A stretch of 64,000 nucleotides of DNA from contig NZ_RCZE01000003.1 in NCBI RefSeq assembly GCF_006438915.1, forward strand, positions 315,070 to 379,069. The letters are read 5' to 3'. The translations under genes and the position numbers were made by a program. The stretch comes from Pseudomonas arsenicoxydans (lineage in GTDB: Bacteria > Pseudomonadota > Gammaproteobacteria > Pseudomonadales > Pseudomonadaceae). This document shows, in pieces, positions 39,251-47,821 of the stretch. How positions within the stretch are numbered: position 1 is the first letter of the stretch; each line of letters opens with the position of its first letter. Under the pieces are notes generated by a model, which worked only from the letters and a program-made list of their open reading frames with translations, did not search any database and was not told where the DNA came from.

Positions 39251-40555
39251 ATGCCTTTGACTCGCAAAGCTTACCGCGCCGCCATCCTGCACAGCATTGC
39301 CGACCCAGCCGAAGTCGGTATTGAAGCTTCGTACGAGTATTTCGAAGACGGCTTGCTGGTGGTCGACAACGGCCAGATCAGCGCGCTTGGCCACGCCAGC
39401 GACTTGCTGCCGACCCTGCCGGCCGACATCGAGATCACCCATTATCAGGACGCGCTGATCACCCCGGGGTTCATCGACACCCACATTCACTTGCCGCAAA
39501 CCGGCATGATCGGCGCGTACGGCGAGCAATTGCTGGACTGGCTCAACACCTACACCTTCCCGTGCGAAAGCCAGTTCGCTGACAAGAAACACGCCGACGA
39601 AGTCGCGGACATTTTCATCAAGGAACTGCTGCGCAACGGCACCACCACGGCGCTGGTGTTCGGCAGCGTGCATCCGCAATCGGTGAACTCGTTCTTCGAG
39701 GCCGCCGAACAGCTCGACCTGCGCATGATCGCCGGCAAGGTGATGATGGACCGCAACGCCCCGGACTACCTGACCGACACCGCCGAATCCAGCTACGTGG
39801 AAAGCAAGGCACTGATCGAGCGCTGGCACGGCAAGGGCCGCTTGCACTATGCGGTCACCCCGCGTTTCGCCCCGACCAGCACCCCGGAACAACTGACCCT
39901 TGCCGGTCAACTGCTCAGCGAATTCCCTGACCTGTACATGCAGACTCACATCAGCGAAAACCTGAAGGAAGTCGAATGGGTCAAGGAGCTGTTCCCGGAG
40001 CGTAAAGGCTACCTGGACGTCTACGATCATTACCAATTGCTCGGCGAGCGTTCGGTGTTTGCCCACGGCGTGCACCTGTGCGACGACGAGTGCGCGCGAC
40101 TGGCGGAAACCGGTTCGGCCATCGCCTTTTGCCCGACGTCGAACTTCTTCCTGGGCAGCGGGTTGTTCAACCTGCCGATGGCCGAGAAGCACAAGCTGAA
40201 TGTCGGCGTGGGCACGGACGTTGGCGGTGGCACCAGTTTCTCGATCCTGCAAACCTTGAACGAAGCGTACAAAGTCATGCAGCTGCAAGGTGCGCGGTTG
40301 AGCCCGTTCAAGTCGCTGTACCTGGCGACTCTTGGCGGTGCGCGGGCGCTGCGTCTGGAGGACAAGATCGGCACCTTGAAACCGGGCACCGATGCCGACT
40401 TCCTGGTGCTGAATTACAACGCAACGCCGTTGCTGAGCTATCGCTTGAAGCAGGCCAATAACATTGCCGAGACGTTGTTTGTGTTGATGACGCTAGGGGA
40501 TGACCGGACTGTTATGCAGACGTATGCGGCGGGGTATCAGGTGCATCAGCGCTAG
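39251..40555 (+). CDS. guaD: guanine deaminase
   Basis: GuaD hydrolyses guanine to xanthine, feeding xanthine dehydrogenase. The 434-residue amidohydrolase has metal-binding HIHLPQ near 78-83, the guanine-contact region in EQLLDWLNTYTFPCE, HIS near 237-239, HGVHLCDDE near 274-282, and TDVGGGTSFS near 323-332. It lies 24 bases after xdhC and is followed by a strong terminator, closing the xdhABC-guaD unit. Confidence 0.96.
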   Translation: MPLTRKAYRAAILHSIADPAEVGIEASYEYFEDGLLVVDNGQISALGHASDLLPTLPADIEITHYQDALITPGFIDTHIHLPQTGMIGAYGEQLLDWLNTYTFPCESQFADKKHADEVADIFIKELLRNGTTTALVFGSVHPQSVNSFFEAAEQLDLRMIAGKVMMDRNAPDYLTDTAESSYVESKALIERWHGKGRLHYAVTPRFAPTSTPEQLTLAGQLLSEFPDLYMQTHISENLKEVEWVKELFPERKGYLDVYDHYQLLGERSVFAHGVHLCDDECARLAETGSAIAFCPTSNFFLGSGLFNLPMAEKHKLNVGVGTDVGGGTSFSILQTLNEAYKVMQLQGARLSPFKSLYLATLGGARALRLEDKIGTLKPGTDADFLVLNYNATPLLSYRLKQANNIAETLFVLMTLGDDRTVMQTYAAGYQVHQR

Positions 40556-40569
40556 TTTTCTTCGGGCAT

Positions 40570-40610
40570 AAAAAATCCCCCGTAGCGGTGAAGCCCGGGG
40601 GATTTTTTTG
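40570..40610. terminator. terminator after guaD
   Basis: AATCCCCCG and CGGGGGATT form a 9-bp stem with a 13-base loop, flanked by an A-run and seven T. It should work in both directions and so also close the convergent GntR gene, although a REPIN lies between. Confidence 0.88.
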
Positions 40611-40624
40611 TCGTTGAGGCCGCC

Positions 40625-40706
40625 TTCGCGAGCAAGCCCGCTCCCACATTAGACCGAGTTCTCCCAGCAGGATGCGGTCGAATGTGGGAGCGGGCTTGCT
40701 CGCGAA
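40625..40706. repeat. REPIN between guaD and the convergent GntR gene
   Basis: Long-spacer type with core CCGAGTTCTCCCAGCAGGATGCGGTCGAATGT. Both REP arms are intact. Confidence 0.92.
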
Positions 40707-40721
40707 TGGGGCAACTCGGTG

Positions 40722-41486
40722 TCAGAGCTTGGCAGCAGGACGCCCAGGCTTCTTGGTCTGCAACAAATGCGAGAACACCGCATGCAAATCATCCGACGCA
40801 CTTTCTTCGTCGAGGTTGAGTTTGCTGTCGATGTGATCCATGTGGTGCATCATCAAATTCACAGCCAACTCACCGTTGCGCGCTTCGATAGCGTCGATCA
40901 ATTGGGTGTGTTCGTCGTAAGAACAGTGCGAACGGTTGCCACTTTCATACTGGGCGATGATCAACGACGTCTGCGACACCAGACTGCGCTGGAAGCTGAT
41001 CAGCGGCGCATTCTTAGCCGCTTCGGCGAGTTTCAGGTGGAATTCGCCCGACAGACGGATGCCGGCACCGCGATCACCGCGCGAGAAGCTGTCGCGCTCG
41101 TCGTTGACCATCTGACGCAATTCGGCGATTTCCTCGGCGGTTGCGTGTTGCACCGCCAGTTCAGTGATCGCTCGTTCCACCAGGCGGCGCGCGAGGAACA
41201 CCTGACGGGCTTCTTCGACGCTCGGGCTGGCGACGACCGCGCCACGGTTCGGACGCAGCAGCACGACGCCTTCATGGGCCAGGCGCGAGAGCGCGCGGCG
41301 GATGATGGTGCGACTGACCCCGAAAATTTCCCCCAGCGCTTCTTCGCTCAACTTGGTGCCGGGCGCCAGACGCTGTTCGAGGATGGCCTCGAAGATATGC
41401 GCGTAGACAATATCGTCCTGGGTCCCGGTGCGGCCGGCTTTGCCTGCTCGCGGTTGTTTTTTTAGGGGCTGCAACTGTTCGTTCAT
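40722..41486 (-). CDS. GntR-family (FCD type) transcription regulator
   Basis: This 254-residue protein has a winged-helix domain (about 25-95, with EEALGEIFGVSRTIIRRALSR near 47-67) and an FCD domain. The start at ATG 41486 gives a typical N-terminus; the frame upstream passes through a REPIN and is not coding. It is convergent to guaD and divergent from the BenE-type transporter gene, so control of purine breakdown or of the transporter is likely. An ATTGT-AC-ACAAT palindrome 93 bases upstream is a good autoregulatory operator candidate. Confidence 0.87.
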   Translation of the reverse strand: MNEQLQPLKKQPRAGKAGRTGTQDDIVYAHIFEAILEQRLAPGTKLSEEALGEIFGVSRTIIRRALSRLAHEGVVLLRPNRGAVVASPSVEEARQVFLARRLVERAITELAVQHATAEEIAELRQMVNDERDSFSRGDRGAGIRLSGEFHLKLAEAAKNAPLISFQRSLVSQTSLIIAQYESGNRSHCSYDEHTQLIDAIEARNGELAVNLMMHHMDHIDSKLNLDEESASDDLHAVFSHLLQTKKPGRPAAKL

Positions 41487-41578
41487 GGGCACTCGAGTCG
41501 GGAGAACTGCGGCGAATTGACGGTGACTGTAATACGGCACAGAGGGTCGCTGGCAAGTATCGCGTAAAAAACACCGCG

Positions 41579-41590
41579 ATTGTACACAAT
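41579..41590. promoter_or_regulatory. ATTGT-N2-ACAAT inverted repeat, candidate GntR operator
   Basis: ATTGTACACAAT has perfect 5-base arms around two central bases and lies between the divergent GntR and transporter genes. The rest of the 360-base interval holds an inside-out REP doublet (41705-41794) and no gene. Confidence 0.5.
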
Positions 41591-41704
41591 GGAGGGTGGC
41601 AACACGACTGTACGGCTGTTTGTCGCTTCCGCTGTATTGCAACGATCCCTTACGTTTGAGTTTAGGCTTGAACGCAGAATCCGCGCTTGAACGCGAATCC
41701 CTAA

Positions 41705-41794
41705 TGTGGGAGCGGGCTTGCTCGCGAAGGCGGTGTATCAGTCGACATCTGCTTTGACTGCCACACCGCCTTCGCGAGCAAGCCCGCTCCCACA
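41705..41794. repeat. REP doublet in inside-out orientation
   Basis: Here GTGGGAGCGGGCTTGCTCGC comes first and its complement second, the reverse of the other doublets. The spacer is bounded by GGCGGTGTATCAGTC and ACACCGCC and is homologous to that of the doublet at 45174-45262. Confidence 0.9.
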
Positions 41795-41846
41795 AGGTTA
41801 AGCGTTGCAGCGGACATCTTCATACGTAATAAGGAACACCGCTGTC

Positions 41847-43037
41847 ATGAACGACGCCACGCACACGCAGCTTCGACCACTGGCCGACACCTCGCCGTCG
41901 GCCATCGTCGCCGGTTTCATCGCGATGATGACCGGTTACACCAGCTCCCTGGTCCTGATGTTTCAGGCCGGACAAGCGGCGGGCCTGACCAGCGGGCAGA
42001 TTTCGTCGTGGATCTGGGCGATCTCGATTGGCATGGCGGTGTGCTCGATCGGCCTGTCGTTACGTTATCGCACGCCCATCACCATTGCCTGGTCGACCCC
42101 GGGCGCGGCGTTGCTGATCACCAGCCTCGGCGGTGTCAGTTATGGCGAAGCCATCGGCGCCTATATTACCTGCGCAGTGCTGGTGACGATCTGCGGGCTG
42201 ACCGGCAGCTTCGAACGGTTGGTGAAAAAGATTCCAGCCTCACTGGCCGCGGCCCTGCTGGCGGGCATTCTGTTCAAGATCGGCAGCGAAATTTTCGTTG
42301 CCGCCCAGCATCGCACCGGCCTCGTGCTGGGTATGTTCTTTACGTATCTGGTGATCAAGCGCCTGTCGCCGCGATACGCCGTGCTGGCCGCGTTGTTGAT
42401 CGGCACTGCATTGTCAGGATTCATGGGGCTGCTGGATTTCAGCGGTTTCCATCTGGAAGTGGCGACGCCGGTCTGGACCACGCCGCACTTCTCGCTGGCC
42501 GCGACTATAAGCATCGGCATTCCGCTGTTCGTGGTGGCCATGACCTCGCAGAACATGCCGGGCATCGCCGTCTTGCGCGCCGACGGGTACACCGTGCCGG
42601 CCTCCCCACTGATCACCACCACCGGCATCGCCTCGTTGCTGCTGGCACCGTTCGGCTCCCACGGCATCAACCTGGCGGCCATCAGTGCCGCGATCTGCAC
42701 CGGGCCGCATGCCCATGAAGATCGCAACAAACGCTACACGGCGGCGGTCTGGTGCGGGATTTTCTACGGGATCGCCGGGGTGTTCGGCGCGACATTGGCG
42801 GCGCTGTTTGCCGCGTTGCCGAAAGAACTGGTGCTGTCGATTGCGGCGCTGGCGTTGTTTGGCTCGATCATCAATGGCTTGAGCATCGCCATGACCGAGG
42901 TGAAGGAACGGGAAGCGGCGCTGATCACCTTTATGGTCACGGCGTCGGGGCTGACGCTGTTTTCCATTGGTTCGGCGTTCTGGGGGATTGTGGCGGGTGT
43001 GTTGACGTTGTTGATTTTGAATTGGCGTAAAGGCTGA
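41847..43037 (+). CDS. BenE-family membrane transporter
   Basis: This 396-residue protein has about 12 membrane helices and matches the BenE/YdcO family of proton symporters (SPSAIVAGFIAMMTGYTSS near 17-35; TSQNMPGIAVLRADGY near 236-251). BenE itself carries benzoate, but the family fold is related to nucleobase transporters. Its position next to purine genes and a GntR regulator points to a purine or urate-type substrate; this is inference. The start at 41847 has AAGGAA 10 bases upstream. A terminator follows. Confidence 0.85.
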   Translation: MNDATHTQLRPLADTSPSAIVAGFIAMMTGYTSSLVLMFQAGQAAGLTSGQISSWIWAISIGMAVCSIGLSLRYRTPITIAWSTPGAALLITSLGGVSYGEAIGAYITCAVLVTICGLTGSFERLVKKIPASLAAALLAGILFKIGSEIFVAAQHRTGLVLGMFFTYLVIKRLSPRYAVLAALLIGTALSGFMGLLDFSGFHLEVATPVWTTPHFSLAATISIGIPLFVVAMTSQNMPGIAVLRADGYTVPASPLITTTGIASLLLAPFGSHGINLAAISAAICTGPHAHEDRNKRYTAAVWCGIFYGIAGVFGATLAALFAALPKELVLSIAALALFGSIINGLSIAMTEVKEREAALITFMVTASGLTLFSIGSAFWGIVAGVLTLLILNWRKG

Positions 43038-43048
43038 CATCTGCGCAC

Positions 43049-43083
43049 AAAAAAACGGCGACCCTTGGGTCGCCGTTTTTTTT
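43049..43083. terminator. bidirectional terminator between the transporter gene and yggL
   Basis: AAACGGCGACCC and GGGTCGCCGTTT form a 12-bp stem with a T-run on one side and an A-run on the other. It serves two convergent genes. Confidence 0.92.
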
Positions 43084-43102
43084 AAGACAAAAAGCTAGGA
43101 CA

Positions 43103-43447
43103 TCAAGCTACCGGATTGATCGGCTTTTCCGGGTACCAGACGTCGATCAGCGGGCTGACGGTTGCTTCGGTCAGTTCGCTGCGGTCTTTGAGCCAGGCTT
43201 CAACAGCAGCGCGCTGCTCTTCGGACACCGAGCCACGCTTCTGCAGGCAAACCAGACCGAAGTCGTCGCCGCCAACATAACCCAGACCGTTGGCTTCCAT
43301 GGCTTCTTTCAGGAACGCGTCGAGGAAAGCATCAATGGCTTCATCAGCCAAATCTTCTTTGAAATCCAGGTTCAGTTCGAAACCCAGCTCTTGAAATTCA
43401 TCGACGCACAGTTTTTTGCGCAGACGCTGGGAACGGTTAGTCGCCAT
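43103..43447 (-). CDS. yggL: YggL family 50S-associated protein
   Basis: This 114-residue protein of the DUF469 family is reported to associate with the 50S subunit. It begins MATNRSQRLRKKLCVDEFQELGF, and the acidic helix FKEDLADEAIDAFLDAFLKE lies near 31-50. The start at 43447 is preferred over one five codons upstream on the basis of the family N-terminus. Confidence 0.9.
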   Translation of the reverse strand: MATNRSQRLRKKLCVDEFQELGFELNLDFKEDLADEAIDAFLDAFLKEAMEANGLGYVGGDDFGLVCLQKRGSVSEEQRAAVEAWLKDRSELTEATVSPLIDVWYPEKPINPVA

Positions 43448-43683
43448 TGGAACAATCCTCATAAGTAATAACGGGCGGCACTTTAGCAGTTTAAGCCGCT
43501 AATTGCCCGACTCTCTGGGGTGCATCGCTGACCGCCGGTAAAAAAATAGCAGATTTGAAGGCCATGGCACGGCACACGCTTTCAAGCCTTGGGGCATAAT
43601 GCCGACACTTTCATGACCACTGAGGGATTTTATCGCCATGCCCTCGTCTTTTTTTCCCCCTCGGCTGTAGGGTTTTATTACAC

Positions 43684-45144
43684 ATGATCAAATCTTTGCG
43701 TCCATTGTTGCTGACCAGCTTCATTCTTCCGCTGGCCTTCTCCGTTTCCGCCGCTCCGATCAACACTGCGCTTACACCCAACGTCGAAAAGGCCCTCAAG
43801 GCCAGCAAGTTGCAGGACAGCGCCCTGTCGCTGGTGATGATCCCGCTCACCGGCCCGGGCACACCGACCATTTTCAACGCTGACGTTTCGGTCAACCCGG
43901 CCTCGACCATGAAACTGGTCACCACCTATGCCGCGCTGGAAATGCTCGGGCCGAACCATCAGTGGAAAACCGAGTTCTACACCGACGGCACCCTCAGCGG
44001 CGGCATCCTCAATGGCAACCTCTACCTCAAGGGTGGCGGCGATCCCAAGCTGAACATGGAAAAACTCTGGCTGCTGATGCGTGACCTGCGTGCCAACGGC
44101 GTGACGCAAATCACCGGAGATCTGGTGCTGGACCGCAGCTTCTTCACCCAACCGCAATTGCCCGAGTTCAATGACGATGGCAATGACGAGAACAAGCCGT
44201 TCCTGGTCAAGCCCGACTCGTTGATGGTCAACCTCAAGGCACTGCGTTTTGTCGCGCGTAACGACGGCGGCCGGGTGTTGGTGTCGGTGGAACCGCCGAT
44301 TGCCAGCATTCGCATCGAAAACCAGGTCAAGGCTGTCAACTCCAAGCAATGCACCGGCGGCGTGCGCTACAACCCGGTGACCCAGGCCGATGGCAGCGTG
44401 ACCGTAACGGTCGGCGGCCAGTTGGGCGATGGCTGCAACTCGCAGACGTACCTGTCGCTGCTTGACCACGCGACCTACACCGCCGGCGCCGTGCGGGCCA
44501 TCTGGAAAGAGCTGGGTGGCAGCATTCAGGGTAAAGATGTGCTGGCCCCGACCCCAAGCAGCGCAAAATTGCTGGCCCGGGCTTATTCGCCGGACCTGGC
44601 GGAAATCATCCGCGACATCAACAAATACAGTAACAACACCATGGCTCAGCAGCTGTTCCTGAGCCTGGGCCAGAAATTCCGTACCGATGCCGATGGTGAC
44701 GATGCCAAAGCCGCGCAGCGCGTCGTACGTCAGTGGCTGGCGAAGAAAGGCATTACCGCGCCGCACCTGGTGATGGAGAACGGTTCCGGCCTGTCCCGCG
44801 CCGAACGCGTCAGCGCCCGTGAAATGGCAGCGATGCTGCAAGCCGCGTGGCACAGCCCGTATGCCGCCGAGTTCATCAGTTCGATGCCGATTGCCGGCAC
44901 CGACGGCACCATGCGCAAACGCCTGAAGACCACCGCGATGCGCGGTGAAGCCCACGTCAAGACCGGCACCCTGAACACCGTACGCGCCATCTCCGGCTTC
45001 AGCCGCGACGTCAATGGCAACACGTGGGCAGTGGTGGCAATCCTCAACGACAAGGCCCCGTTTGGCGCGTCGTCGGTACTGGATCAAGTGCTGCTGGACC
45101 TGTATCGCCAGCCGAAACTGCCAGACACGGCTTCGGTGCTCTAA
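43684..45144 (+). CDS. dacB: D-alanyl-D-alanine carboxypeptidase/endopeptidase (PBP4 type)
   Basis: DacB trims and cuts peptidoglycan cross-links in the periplasm. The 486-residue protein has a signal peptide (about 1-23, ending SVSAA) and the penicillin-binding motifs S74-T-M-K77, SNN near 315 and KTG near 425. The length and the large insert between the first two motifs are typical of class C PBP4. It is a single gene, followed by a REP doublet. Confidence 0.94.
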   Translation: MIKSLRPLLLTSFILPLAFSVSAAPINTALTPNVEKALKASKLQDSALSLVMIPLTGPGTPTIFNADVSVNPASTMKLVTTYAALEMLGPNHQWKTEFYTDGTLSGGILNGNLYLKGGGDPKLNMEKLWLLMRDLRANGVTQITGDLVLDRSFFTQPQLPEFNDDGNDENKPFLVKPDSLMVNLKALRFVARNDGGRVLVSVEPPIASIRIENQVKAVNSKQCTGGVRYNPVTQADGSVTVTVGGQLGDGCNSQTYLSLLDHATYTAGAVRAIWKELGGSIQGKDVLAPTPSSAKLLARAYSPDLAEIIRDINKYSNNTMAQQLFLSLGQKFRTDADGDDAKAAQRVVRQWLAKKGITAPHLVMENGSGLSRAERVSAREMAAMLQAAWHSPYAAEFISSMPIAGTDGTMRKRLKTTAMRGEAHVKTGTLNTVRAISGFSRDVNGNTWAVVAILNDKAPFGASSVLDQVLLDLYRQPKLPDTASVL

Positions 45145-45173
45145 CCCGATCCAAAGATCACCAAAGATCAAAT

Positions 45174-45262
45174 GTGGGAGCGGGCTTGCTCGCGAATGCG
45201 GTGTATCAGTCAACTAAAATGTTGAATGACACACCGCATTCGCGAGCGAGCCCGCTCCCACA
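45174..45262. repeat. REP doublet in inside-out orientation (second copy)
   Basis: GTGGGAGCGGGCTTGCTCGC first and its complement second, with spacer bounded by TGCGGTGTATCAGTCAAC and ACACCGCA. The same organisation and spacer sequence occur at 41705-41794. Confidence 0.9.
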
Positions 45263-45279
45263 AGGTCCAGTATCCAGCC

Positions 45280-47679
45280 TTAGGTTTTCTGCGCCTCAAC
45301 CCGATCGCGTCCCGCCTGCTTCGCCGCATACACCCCCGAATCCGCCCGCAACAACAGCGCATCCGCGCCCTCCCCGACGCGCCAACTGGCAATCCCGAAA
45401 CTCGCGGTAACGAACCCCACGCTGTCGATCGGTGAACTGCGCAGCCCTTGCCACAATTGCATGGCCAGCACGTGCGCCTGCTCGCGGTCGGTGTCCGGGC
45501 AGAGCACCATGAATTCTTCTCCGCCGAGCCGACAGAACACGTCCGTGCGCCGCAATCGATGACCGATGCGCTCGCACACGGCCTGCAACACCCGATCCCC
45601 TACGGCATGGCCATGCTGGTCATTGATGCGTTTGAAGTGGTCGATGTCGAGCATGATCACCGACAACTCGCCCACCCCACGCTGGACCCTCGCCATCTCG
45701 GTGGTCAGGCGCTCCTGGAAATAACGGCGGTTGTGGATCCCGGTCAGCGAGTCGGTGATCGACAGTGCGCGCAACTCTTCTTCCACCCGCTTCAGGTCAG
45801 AGATGTCGGAAATGTAGCCATGCCAGAGCACGCCGCCACCGGGCAACTCTTCGGGGGTTGCCTCACCGCGAACCCAGCGCAGGCCACGCATGGGCAGTTG
45901 CACGCGGTATTCCTCGCGCCACGGGCTGAGGGTGTCCGCTGAGGCGCGGATCGAGGCCCGGACCCGGGTCGTGTCCTGTGGATGGATGCGCGTGAAGATC
46001 GCTTCGGCATTCAACAGCAGCACATCCGGTTCGAGTTCGTAGATCTCGCGAATACCGTCGCTGGCATAAATCACACTGAAGCGGCCGTCGAATTCCATCT
46101 TGAATTGGTAGATGCCACCGGGCACATGGGCGCTGAGTTTCTTCAACAACAGGTCCCGTGCCGCCAGCGCCTCATGCACGCGCTTGCGCTCGGTAATGTC
46201 GATGCAGATCGCCAGGTGACCGACCCACAGCCCCTGCTCGTCGAGCACCGGGGTGGCGAGCATGTTCACCGCCAAATGGCTGCCATCGCAGCGCACCAGC
46301 GTCCACTCCCGCGCCTCGCTTGCGCCCTCTTCGCCCCCTTCGACCAACATTGCGTGACAGGTCGGAATCGGTTTGCCATACCGCGCACTCAACTCCGCTG
46401 CCCGTGCCACCAGCTCCCGGGGGAGGTGCAGGTTTTCCAGGGTCATGTGCCCAACGACCTCAACGCTGGCGTAACCCAACATCTGCTCAGCGCCGGCGTT
46501 GAACGTACTGATAACCCCGCGCAAGTCGGTAGCGATGATCGCCACCTGAGTCGCGGCATTCAGCACGCCGCGCAACTGGCCGTGGGTGCCGCTCAGTTCC
46601 TGCTCACGGGCACGCAGTTCCTCGGTCCGTTGTTCCACCATTTTCAGTGCGCGCTGGCGCTGGCTGACCAACACATACACCAGCGCGCTGAGCAACAGAC
46701 TGAGCAAGCCGCCCAACACCATCAGGGTCGTCACCGAGGAATGATTGGCTTGTATAAAGGCCTCGCTCGGCGTGATGTCGACCTGATAATCGTGATCGGC
46801 CAATCGCAACAGTCGGCTCGCGGACAAATCACTGGCCGCCGGTGGGTTGATCGATTCGTAGAGCACTTCGTGCTGATCGTCGATCGACAAGTCGAGAATG
46901 CGCACCGAAAGATAGTCGTAGTTGGCGTCCGGTAATCCATCGGCCAGCAACTGGCGCATGCTGATCACGGCCATCACATAACCGAAGGGTTTTACCCCCG
47001 CAGCGCTGGGTGGGTTGCGTGAAAACACCGGAGCCACCAGCAACACGCCGCGCGCAAAGGCCGGCTCGATGCTGACCAGATGCATCGGCTGCGACACCGC
47101 CATGCTGCCCAGTTTGTCCGCCCGTTCAAGGGTGGCGCGGCGCATCGGCTGGGCCAGCAAGTCGTAGCCCAGCGGCGAGCCCAGGCGACTTTGCGTCTGG
47201 CTGTACAGCACCGCCACGTATTCATCGCGCTCGGCGGCCAATTGCAGTTGACTGTTGCCGTCGAGTTCACGAAGGGTGAAATTGCTGAAGCCTTCGTCCC
47301 GCACCTTTTGCTCAAATTGCGCGCGCTCGGCACGGGTCACTCGGGCCGCGAATGAATAGGCCTGGGTTCGGTGCAACAGGGGCTTGGTGTAACCGTCGAA
47401 CTCCTCGCGGGAGACCGAGTCGGAATTGGCGAAGAACCGGCGCAGGCCGTCGAGGCGCTGTTCCTGGTCCTGAAATCGTTCTTCAATGCGGCTGTAACGC
47501 TCACTGGCCAGCAGTTGGAAGCGTTGCTTGAGTTGATGGTGAAACACATTGACCGTCGACCAGGCCAGTAACCCGGTGAGCACGCCGCCCATGAGCAATA
47601 CCAACAGCGCGACCAGCCAGGCCGACGCATCTTCGCTGATAAAACCCAGGATCTTTGGGCGTACGGCCTGAAACGACAT
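45280..47679 (-). CDS. membrane diguanylate cyclase with CHASE and PAS domains
   Basis: This 799-residue protein has an N-terminal helix (about 20-42), a periplasmic CHASE domain (about 70-290), a second helix (about 315-338), two PAS domains (about 360-500 and 500-620) and a GGDEF domain. The active site reads GGEEF, and the inhibitory-site RRTD lies five residues before it, so an active, feedback-inhibited c-di-GMP synthase is expected. CHASE senses an external ligand that cannot be predicted here. It is transcribed as a single gene. Confidence 0.92.
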   Translation of the reverse strand: MSFQAVRPKILGFISEDASAWLVALLVLLMGGVLTGLLAWSTVNVFHHQLKQRFQLLASERYSRIEERFQDQEQRLDGLRRFFANSDSVSREEFDGYTKPLLHRTQAYSFAARVTRAERAQFEQKVRDEGFSNFTLRELDGNSQLQLAAERDEYVAVLYSQTQSRLGSPLGYDLLAQPMRRATLERADKLGSMAVSQPMHLVSIEPAFARGVLLVAPVFSRNPPSAAGVKPFGYVMAVISMRQLLADGLPDANYDYLSVRILDLSIDDQHEVLYESINPPAASDLSASRLLRLADHDYQVDITPSEAFIQANHSSVTTLMVLGGLLSLLLSALVYVLVSQRQRALKMVEQRTEELRAREQELSGTHGQLRGVLNAATQVAIIATDLRGVISTFNAGAEQMLGYASVEVVGHMTLENLHLPRELVARAAELSARYGKPIPTCHAMLVEGGEEGASEAREWTLVRCDGSHLAVNMLATPVLDEQGLWVGHLAICIDITERKRVHEALAARDLLLKKLSAHVPGGIYQFKMEFDGRFSVIYASDGIREIYELEPDVLLLNAEAIFTRIHPQDTTRVRASIRASADTLSPWREEYRVQLPMRGLRWVRGEATPEELPGGGVLWHGYISDISDLKRVEEELRALSITDSLTGIHNRRYFQERLTTEMARVQRGVGELSVIMLDIDHFKRINDQHGHAVGDRVLQAVCERIGHRLRRTDVFCRLGGEEFMVLCPDTDREQAHVLAMQLWQGLRSSPIDSVGFVTASFGIASWRVGEGADALLLRADSGVYAAKQAGRDRVEAQKT

Positions 47680-47821
47680 AAAGGCAACTCAAAATGCCAG
47701 GTGCCGGAAAAGCCCATTGGCCATGAGTGAGTTATAGCCATTAGCCACTAATTTGGCCAGCACTGAAATGACCCAAGAGCCTTTAAAAATCAAGGCTCTG
47801 TGGATCCAATCAGCTCAAGTG

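Noticed and set aside
43678-45213. Reverse-strand open frame of 511 codons over dacB
   Set aside because: Antisense shadow of dacB, which has a signal peptide and all penicillin-binding motifs.
47776-47799. AGAGCCTT/AAGGCTCT stem after rlmKL as a terminator
   Set aside because: An 8-bp stem is present but no T-run follows on the reverse strand; the loop itself is T-rich. Evidence is too weak.
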